DNA of 11,439 bases. It comes from Scatomorpha sp964345235. GTDB taxonomy: Bacteria; Bacillota; Clostridia; Oscillospirales; Oscillospiraceae. Below are positions 6,541 to 11,439 of this stretch, one piece after another; position 1 is the stretch's first letter, and each line of letters begins with the position of its first letter. Where the stretch lies: the NCBI GenBank assembly GCA_964345235.1, contig CAYFQE010000025.1, positions 1 through 11,439 on the forward strand. Direction: 5' to 3'. A program made the translations under genes and the position numbers. The notes under the pieces are model-generated. The model had not been told where the DNA came from. It was given only the letters and a program-made list of their open reading frames with translations, and searched no databases.

Positions 6541-6578
6541 AACGGGGTTGTAGTTAAAATACAACCCCGTTCTTTTTT
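6541..6578. terminator. Bidirectional intrinsic terminator between ymdB and the lipid kinase gene
   Basis: A perfect 12-bp stem, AACGGGGTTGTA (6541-6552) with its complement at 6560-6571, has a 7-base loop. TTTTTT follows on the plus side and a run of T follows on the minus side (plus A-run 6538-6542). It serves both convergent genes; the kinase's TAA lies inside the plus-strand T-run. Confidence 0.92.
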
Positions 6579-7467
6579 ATGCAATTATATGAATCGCCTT
6601 CCGAACATTTTCGATGGTTATATCCTGATACATGCCGCCTCTTTCTCCATCTCTTGTCATGGATACCGGCTGATCGAAGATAAAACGCACCTTTTTGGCC
6701 TGATAAATCGAGAGAAATTCGCCATGCTGATTCAGGCTCATAACATCGCTCGACATGTTTGTAAACTCGATAAAGTTTTTCGGATATTTGAGAAGCGAAA
6801 CCTCAAATTTGCCGTCATCCAGGGCGGCATACTCTTTGGGCAGCTTTATCATACCTGCCACAGAGTAGGAGTTTGTAACTCCCCCGAAAATAAACTCCCC
6901 CTCTATCACCTGTTCATCATCCAAAATGACCTTGGTGTTGTAGCTGGTTATATTTCCCAGACTACCCATTGCGTTTAACATGTAGGCAAGATGCCCCAGA
7001 TTCTGTTTTTGTTCTTGTGGTGTTTCGTAGCTGACATCGGTGAATGCTCCAAATGCAGTTACATATACAAAGTAGTCGTCTCCCGTGACTTTTCCCACAT
7101 CCCAAGGTGTGGGCGAGCCGAGCATTGCAGCCCTTGCCGCTCTGAGAGGCAGGTTTTTGGGAATATTCAGGCTGGTCGCAACATCGTTTGCCGTGCCAAG
7201 CGGAAAATACCCTATCGGCGGCCTTTCTTCGAGCTGCATAATACCGTTAACCACTTCGGACAGCGTGCCGTCTCCACCCAAACAGCAAACCATATCGTAT
7301 TTGTGGGCCTTTTTCTTCACCAGTCTCTTGGCATCGTTTTGTCCGCGAGTGAAATACACCGTGGGCAAGTAGCCCTTGTCGTGCATAAGTTTGAGTACAT
7401 CGGCCATATTCTGCTTATACATTTGTCTCCCGGCAACGGGATTAATAATATACATCAGTTTTTTCAT
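6577..7467 (-). CDS. Diacylglycerol kinase-family lipid kinase (YegS/DgkB/LCB5 type)
   Basis: Phosphorylates a lipid, most likely diacylglycerol, to recycle it to phosphatidic acid for phospholipid synthesis; acts at the inner face of the membrane. The 296-residue product has the nucleotide-binding motifs of the DAGK catalytic domain: INPVAGR at 8-14, GGDGTLSEVVNG at 64-75 and PLGTAND at 89-95. The second half is the beta-sandwich domain typical of DgkB and YegS, with LDDGKFEVSLLKY. The start used is the ATG at 7465-7467; an earlier ATG at 7527 would add 20 residues lying inside cysK with no ribosome site. GAGGAAG lies upstream in the 14-base gap after the cysK stop. It is therefore the second gene of an operon with cysK, an unusual pairing. 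Substrate could also be another lipid, such as a sphingoid-like or polyprenyl alcohol. Confidence 0.9.
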   Translation of the reverse strand: MKKLMYIINPVAGRQMYKQNMADVLKLMHDKGYLPTVYFTRGQNDAKRLVKKKAHKYDMVCCLGGDGTLSEVVNGIMQLEERPPIGYFPLGTANDVATSLNIPKNLPLRAARAAMLGSPTPWDVGKVTGDDYFVYVTAFGAFTDVSYETPQEQKQNLGHLAYMLNAMGSLGNITSYNTKVILDDEQVIEGEFIFGGVTNSYSVAGMIKLPKEYAALDDGKFEVSLLKYPKNFIEFTNMSSDVMSLNQHGEFLSIYQAKKVRFIFDQPVSMTRDGERGGMYQDITIENVRKAIHIIA

Positions 7468-7481
7468 TTCTATACTCTTCC

Positions 7482-8405
7482 TCAGATTGACGAGAGATAG
7501 CGCTCGCCCGTGTCGGGCAGAAGGCACACTATGCTCTTACCATTGTTCTTATCGCATTGAGCAAGCTTAACAGCTGCGCAGAGCGCGGCTCCCGATGATA
7601 TTCCGCAAAACAGACCCTCGGTGACGGCAAGCTCCTTCATAATATCGATTGCTTCCTCATTTTCAATACACATTATATCATCTATAAGGCTTATATCCAA
7701 TGTTTCGGGTATAAAATTTGCTCCAATCCCCTGCAAGGCGTGAGGGCCCGATTTTCCCTCGCTTATAAGCGGCGAAGCGGCAGGCTCGACGCCGATTATT
7801 TTAACATCGGGCTTTTTTTCTTTTAAGAATCTCCCTACACCGCTGAGCGTGCCGCCTGTACCGATGCCGGCAACGAATATATCAACATCGCCGTCGGTAT
7901 CGCGCCAAATCTCGGGACCGGTCGTTTCAAAGTGAGCCTTCGGATTTGAAGGATTTGTAAACTGTCCTGCTACAATGCTGTTGGGAATGCTTCGGTTTAG
8001 CTCATAGGCCTTGTCGAGCGCACCCTGCATACCGCTTGCAGCAGGAGTGAGTACAAGCTCCGCACCATAGACAGCTATGAGCTTGCGGCGCTCGGCGCTC
8101 ATATTTTCGGGCATAACCATTATGGCTTTAAGTCCGAACAGACCGCAGAGCGATGCTACGCCTATGCCTGTATTCCCGCTCGTCGGCTCTATTACGGTAC
8201 CTCCCTCGCTTATTCTGCCCTCTTCCAGGGCATCTTTCAGTATATAATAGGCCGCTCTGTCTTTTACGCTCCCCGCCGGATTCTGCTTTTCTATCTTTGC
8301 AAGTATGCGTTTTGCCTTGATTCTCTTATCTTTATAAAATCTTTTTAAATCTATAAGCGGCGTATTGCCGATAAGTTCGAGTATATTGTTCGCTATTTTT
8401 GCCAT
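7482..8405 (-). CDS. cysK: Cysteine synthase A (O-acetylserine sulfhydrylase)
   Basis: A PLP enzyme that makes L-cysteine from O-acetylserine and sulfide, in the cytoplasm. The product is 307 residues, the normal size. NPAGSVKDR at 42-50 gives the Schiff-base lysine K48, TSGNTG at 75-80 is the substrate-binding asparagine loop, GTGGTLSG at about 182-189 is the PLP phosphate-binding loop, and GISSGAA occurs near 270. TGPEIWRDTDGDVD is typical of firmicute CysK. The start was set at ATG 8403-8405 because GGAG lies about 9 bases upstream; the ATG at 8423 would put that site inside the coding region. Cystathionine beta-synthase-type activity is possible in close relatives but the length and motifs favour CysK. 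It leads a two-gene operon with the lipid kinase and is divergent from asnS. No S-box or T-box structure fits in its short leader. Confidence 0.95.
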   Translation of the reverse strand: MAKIANNILELIGNTPLIDLKRFYKDKRIKAKRILAKIEKQNPAGSVKDRAAYYILKDALEEGRISEGGTVIEPTSGNTGIGVASLCGLFGLKAIMVMPENMSAERRKLIAVYGAELVLTPAASGMQGALDKAYELNRSIPNSIVAGQFTNPSNPKAHFETTGPEIWRDTDGDVDIFVAGIGTGGTLSGVGRFLKEKKPDVKIIGVEPAASPLISEGKSGPHALQGIGANFIPETLDISLIDDIMCIENEEAIDIMKELAVTEGLFCGISSGAALCAAVKLAQCDKNNGKSIVCLLPDTGERYLSSI

Positions 8406-8430
8406 TTTGGATACTCCTTTCAATTTATCA

Positions 8431-8459
8431 TTGAAAACTCTTTCATGTTTAAGTATAAT
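8431..8459 (+). promoter_or_regulatory. Promoter of the asnS operon
   Basis: TTGAAA (8431-8436), a 17-base spacer and a perfect TATAAT (8454-8459). Transcription would start near 8466, leaving a leader of about 56 bases before asnS, too short for a T-box riboswitch. Confidence 0.8.
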
Positions 8460-8480
8460 GTTCTGTACGATTTAGGGCAA
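8452..8480 (-). promoter_or_regulatory. Promoter of the cysK operon, overlapping the asnS promoter
   Basis: On the minus strand TTGCCC (plus 8475-8480), a 17-base spacer and TATACT (plus 8452-8457). The start would be near 8445, about 40 bases before the cysK ATG. Its -10 shares 8454-8457 with the asnS -10, so polymerase binding at one should block the other. Confidence 0.7.
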
Positions 8481-8521
8481 GTTAAAATTTAGACTGCGCC
8501 CGATTTCTTTGGAGGCAAGCT

Positions 8522-9916
8522 ATGAAGCGTCTGAAAATTTCAGCAATTTACGACAATCCCGAAAAGTTTGAGGGCAAGACAGTCACCGTATGCGGTTGGA
8601 TTCGCACATCGAGAGATATGAAGCACTTCGGCTTTATTGAACTGAACGACGGATCCTGTTTTAATTCTCTGCAAGTAGTTTTAAACAGAGAGGGGCTTAA
8701 AGACTACGATGAGGTCGTGGCCTACAATGTGGGTTCTGCGTTAATCTGCAAGGGTAGACTTGTGCTTACTCCCGACGCGAAGCAGCCTTTTGAGTTAAAA
8801 GCCGAGGAGATTGTTTTAGAGGGCGAGTCCCCCGCCGACTATCCCCTGCAGAAAAAGAGACACGGCATAGAGTTTTTGAGGAGCGTTCAGCACTTAAGAC
8901 CTCGCACAAAGCTTTTTTCGGCCGTGTTTAAAATCCGCAACGTTGCGGCCTTTGCCATACACGAATTTTTTCAGTCGAACGGATTTATGTATATACACAC
9001 TCCCATAATCACAGCCTCGGACTGTGAGGGTGCGGGTGAGCTTTTCCATGTCACCAGCTTAGACCTTGAAAACCTTCCCCGTTTAGAGAGCGGCGAGGTG
9101 GACTATTCCGAGGACTTTTTCGGCAAGAAAACGGGGCTTACCGTTTCGGGTCAGCTCAATGTGGAAAACTTCTGCATGGCCTTTGGCGATGTTTATACCT
9201 TTGGTCCGACCTTTAGAGCGGAGAAATCCAACACAGCAAGACATGCCGCCGAGTTTTGGATGATAGAGCCCGAGCTGGCCTTTGCCGATCTTTGCGACAA
9301 TATGGACAACGCCGAGAGCATGATTAAATATGTTATTTCCGCTGTCATGGAAAAGTGCCCCGATGAGCTTGCTTTCTGCAACTCCTTTGTTGATAAGGGA
9401 CTTATAGAGAGACTCGAGCTTGTGAAAAACTCGGATTTCGGAAGACTATCTTACACAGAAGCAGTTGAAATACTGCAAAAATCCGGAAAGGAATTTTCTT
9501 ATCCCGTTTACTGGGGTTGCGATTTACAGACGGAGCATGAGCGCTACCTCACAGAGGAGCACTTTAAAAAGCCTGTGTTTGTCTACGACTATCCGAAGGA
9601 AATTAAGGCTTTCTATATGAGGCTTAACGACGACGGAAAGACTGTCAGCGCCGCCGACTGCCTTGTCCCCGGAATCGGCGAGATTATAGGCGGCTCTGCC
9701 CGTGAAGAGAGATATGAGCTTCTGAAAAAACGCATGGAGGAGCTTAAGCTCAGCGAGGAAGACTATGGCTGGTATCTTGACCTCAGAAAATACGGTAGCT
9801 GCCGTCATGCCGGCTACGGTTTGGGCTTTGACAGGCTCATTATGTATTTGACGGGCGTTTCGAACATAAGAGATGTTACACCCCATCCCAGAACTTTGGG
9901 CAGCGCGGACTTCTAA
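8522..9916 (+). CDS. asnS: Asparaginyl-tRNA synthetase
   Basis: A class II aminoacyl-tRNA synthetase that charges tRNA-Asn with asparagine. The 464-residue product is the normal bacterial length. The N-terminal OB-fold anticodon-binding domain (about residues 1-110) contains VTVCGWIRTSRDMKHFGFIELNDG. The catalytic domain has motif 2 around FRAEKSNTARH at 231-241, including the AsnRS-type ATP-binding Arg, and motif 3, GYGLGFDRL, at 431-439. The end, PHPRTLGSADF, varies slightly from the more common PFPRT ending. The start ATG has GGAGG 6 bases upstream (8511-8515). Having AsnRS implies direct charging of tRNA-Asn rather than depending only on the Asp-tRNA-Asn amidation route. It leads an operon with the membrane protein 27 bases downstream. 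Confidence 0.97.
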   Translation: MKRLKISAIYDNPEKFEGKTVTVCGWIRTSRDMKHFGFIELNDGSCFNSLQVVLNREGLKDYDEVVAYNVGSALICKGRLVLTPDAKQPFELKAEEIVLEGESPADYPLQKKRHGIEFLRSVQHLRPRTKLFSAVFKIRNVAAFAIHEFFQSNGFMYIHTPIITASDCEGAGELFHVTSLDLENLPRLESGEVDYSEDFFGKKTGLTVSGQLNVENFCMAFGDVYTFGPTFRAEKSNTARHAAEFWMIEPELAFADLCDNMDNAESMIKYVISAVMEKCPDELAFCNSFVDKGLIERLELVKNSDFGRLSYTEAVEILQKSGKEFSYPVYWGCDLQTEHERYLTEEHFKKPVFVYDYPKEIKAFYMRLNDDGKTVSAADCLVPGIGEIIGGSAREERYELLKKRMEELKLSEEDYGWYLDLRKYGSCRHAGYGLGFDRLIMYLTGVSNIRDVTPHPRTLGSADF

Positions 9917-9943
9917 CTGCGCTTAATATATTGGAGGTGGCAA

Positions 9944-11239
9944 TTGGATTATTTTGCTAAACAAAAAGAGAGGGAACTAAAGGCCAAAGAGGCTAAGAAA
10001 AAATATGGCAGAGCCTTCTTTCTGGTAGGTCTTGCCGCTATTGCAGGAGGCTTTGGCATTTTTATGCGCTGGGCCCAGAACATGACCGCCTATGAAAAGG
10101 ACACGGGCCTTTATATAAGCACAAACGGCTGGGGCGGCGTAATTACCTTATTGATTATTGCCGTTATCGGCGGCCTTGGATTCTATGTTTATAAATATGC
10201 CTATCTTGAGGGTTTGGCATCTCCAAAGGGTTATAGAGATGCCTTTAGGATAGAAAGCGGCATCAGCGAAACTGTACACAGAGCGGTTTGGATACTCATT
10301 ACGCTTCTCTCTTTTGCCGCCGCCCTGCTTATCTATAAGGATGCCGATGAGACTCGCTATCCCGGCATGCTACTCGTTCTTTCGGTACTGGTATTTTTAA
10401 ACAGTATAGCCTTTGCCCTTGCCGCAATTTCGATGAAAAACCCGGCAAAGCCTCTATTTTTGAGAACCGCTTTCCTTTTACCCATAGCAACTGTTTCTTT
10501 CTGGCTGCTCTATACCTACAGAGCCGACACTGTAACTCCGGCCGTTTGGAGATATGCCCTTGAAATTCCGGCTCTCTGCACTTCGCTTTTAGGCTGGTTT
10601 TTTATTTCGGGCTATGCATACGGGCGTGAATCTGACCACCTGACCATTGTTTTCTCTGTAACCGGAGCTTTTTTGTGCATCGTTTCCATACCCGATGACA
10701 GAATTATCGGACTTAACCTTTTATATTTTGTAAATGCAGCTCAATTATTACTTTTCGTATTTGTGCTGGCTCATAACATGGAACCATACAGTGCCAATGC
10801 TGTTGTTGTTTCGACAAAACGCGGAAAGATTAGCGACAGACTTATGGGTATCAGCGCCGAAGAGTCAGCTTTGGAGCGCACCGAGGCCGCCGCATTTATC
10901 GGCTATAACCACGGTGAAGTTACTGAATACAGTTCGGAAGCTACGGAAAACGCCGAAGCTGAAAATGAAGTTCCACAGCCCGAGGAAGAACCGGAGCTTG
11001 AACATATAATCATGGATGTAAGCTCTGATGAAGAAGATTCTGAGGGCGAAGATGAGAATAACCGTGGCATGTTCTCGAGCGATGGGGACAAATACATTGA
11101 GGCCGAGCCCATAATAATTTTGGATGAGAGCGGCGAGAGATGGCGGGAGTGGGACTTTGAAGAAGCCAAAAGAGAGCAACAAAGGCAGCGTGAAGAAGAT
11201 TTGAGCGACTTCTTTATCGATGACGATGAGATATTTTAA
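9944..11239 (+). CDS. Unrecognised polytopic membrane protein with acidic C-terminal tail
   Basis: I do not recognise a family. The 431-residue product begins with a highly charged Lys/Glu-rich stretch (residues 1-22), followed by about eight hydrophobic segments: roughly 23-41, 64-84, 112-131, 140-162, 172-191, 205-223, 233-249 and 256-276. From about 280 the chain is hydrophilic and, from about 325, strongly acidic, with runs such as SSDEEDSEGEDEN and an end in DLSDFFIDDDEIF. Within that tail are short hydrophobic patches (HIIMDVS and AEPIIILDESGERW) that could be docking motifs. An Arg/Gln/Glu-rich helix (about 405-419, EEAKREQQRQREE) precedes the end. The start is TTG, set by GGAGG at 9933-9937. 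It follows asnS in one operon, with a terminator right behind it. A structural or sensory role rather than a transporter is possible, but this is inference. Confidence 0.8.
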   Translation: MDYFAKQKERELKAKEAKKKYGRAFFLVGLAAIAGGFGIFMRWAQNMTAYEKDTGLYISTNGWGGVITLLIIAVIGGLGFYVYKYAYLEGLASPKGYRDAFRIESGISETVHRAVWILITLLSFAAALLIYKDADETRYPGMLLVLSVLVFLNSIAFALAAISMKNPAKPLFLRTAFLLPIATVSFWLLYTYRADTVTPAVWRYALEIPALCTSLLGWFFISGYAYGRESDHLTIVFSVTGAFLCIVSIPDDRIIGLNLLYFVNAAQLLLFVFVLAHNMEPYSANAVVVSTKRGKISDRLMGISAEESALERTEAAAFIGYNHGEVTEYSSEATENAEAENEVPQPEEEPELEHIIMDVSSDEEDSEGEDENNRGMFSSDGDKYIEAEPIIILDESGERWREWDFEEAKREQQRQREEDLSDFFIDDDEIF

Positions 11240-11248
11240 AACAAATTT

Positions 11249-11290
11249 AAACGGCGCAAGTCTTGGCTTGTGCCGTTTTCTTTTGTTTTT
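11249..11290 (+). terminator. Intrinsic terminator of the asnS operon
   Basis: A 12-bp stem (11249-11260 with 11267-11278, one G-U pair) with a 6-base loop is followed by TTTTCTTTTGTTTTT. It starts ten bases after the last stop codon. Confidence 0.9.
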
Positions 11291-11308
11291 AATGGCAGGG
11301 TTCCAAGC

Positions 11309-11337
11309 TTTACTTTTTTTATTCTCTTTGCTATAAT
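11309..11337 (+). promoter_or_regulatory. Promoter of tRNA-Arg(CCT)
   Basis: TTTACT (11309-11314), a 17-base spacer and a perfect TATAAT (11332-11337). The start would be near 11344, with a leader of about 18 bases, the same as inferred for the other tRNA gene. Confidence 0.65.
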
Positions 11338-11361
11338 TCATTGGCAATTAAATTAGAGTAT

Positions 11362-11438
11362 GCGCCTGTAGCTCAGCAGGATAGAGCATCCGCCTCCTAA
11401 GCGGAAGGTCGTGCGTTCGAATCGCGCCAGGCGTGCCA
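11362..11438 (+). tRNA. tRNA-Arg(CCT)
   Basis: A 77-base cloverleaf with encoded CCA: acceptor GCGCCTG/CAGGCGT, D arm GCTC/GAGC, anticodon stem TCCGC/GCGGA around loop CTCCTAA, and T arm GTGCG-TTCGAAT-CGCGC with one wobble pair. Anticodon CCT (11396-11398) reads AGG. Discriminator base is G73. The window ends one base after the CCA, so a terminator is not visible. Confidence 0.97.
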
Positions 11439-11439
11439 A

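Noticed and set aside
7468..7527. Upstream start of the lipid kinase inside cysK
   Set aside because: No ribosome site; the ATG at 7465-7467 begins at the usual family N-terminus, MKKLMYIINP.
8460..8521. T-box riboswitch before asnS
   Set aside because: The leader from the clear promoter is only about 56 bases, with no room for a T-box and no terminator stem.
10865..11347. Minus-strand frames opposite the acidic tail
   Set aside because: Low-complexity Ser-rich and Phe-rich translations are mirror artefacts of the GAA/GAT-rich coding strand.
1..11439. Mobile element or integrated island next to the tRNA genes
   Set aside because: No integrase, transposase, direct repeat of a tRNA end or shift in base composition is visible near either tRNA.

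Overview
The window is about 11.4 kb of compact bacterial chromosome with mid-range G+C. Gene content and protein style point to a low-GC Gram-positive of the Clostridia, perhaps an Oscillospirales/Ruminococcaceae-like gut anaerobe: a YmdB-type phosphodiesterase, a YegS/DgkB-type lipid kinase, Gram-positive-style promoters and Shine-Dalgarno sites, frequent TTG starts and short intrinsic terminators. That assignment is inferred from the sequence alone. I see no phage genes, insertion sequence, CRISPR array or defence island. Most of the window is housekeeping and accessory metabolism.

Layout. 49-1047 (-) is a type I L-asparaginase, divergent from a uridine-kinase-like P-loop kinase at 1168-2106 (+). 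The kinase runs tail to tail, with 3 bp between stops, into a cation diffusion facilitator at 2110-3111 (-). Across a 187 bp divergent gap lies a lipoprotein M3-type zinc peptidase at 3299-4966 (+), closed by a strong hairpin terminator. Then comes a broken GntR-type regulator remnant (5024-5374, -), a tRNA-Arg(ACG) gene (5506-5582, -) with its own promoter and terminator, and a YmdB-family phosphodiesterase (5749-6522, +). A bidirectional terminator separates ymdB from the convergent cysK-lipid kinase operon (8405 down to 6577, -). cysK is divergent from an asparaginyl-tRNA synthetase operon (8522-11239, +) whose second gene is an unrecognised eight-helix membrane protein with a long acidic tail. 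The window ends with tRNA-Arg(CCT) at 11362-11438 (+).

How the genes relate. Asparagine is touched twice, by the asparaginase (breakdown) and the asparaginyl-tRNA synthetase (use), but in separate transcription units. cysK and asnS are driven from facing promoters whose -10 boxes overlap by four bases, so the two operons probably compete for RNA polymerase. Elsewhere the neighbours look functionally unrelated.

The least ordinary pieces are the doubly frame-disrupted regulator remnant with an unrecognised C-terminal piece, the acidic-tailed membrane protein behind asnS, the Asn/Asp metal-site signature in the cation transporter, and a terminator-like hairpin upstream of ymdB with no obvious transcript to terminate. 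I did not find convincing evidence of a new multi-gene system.
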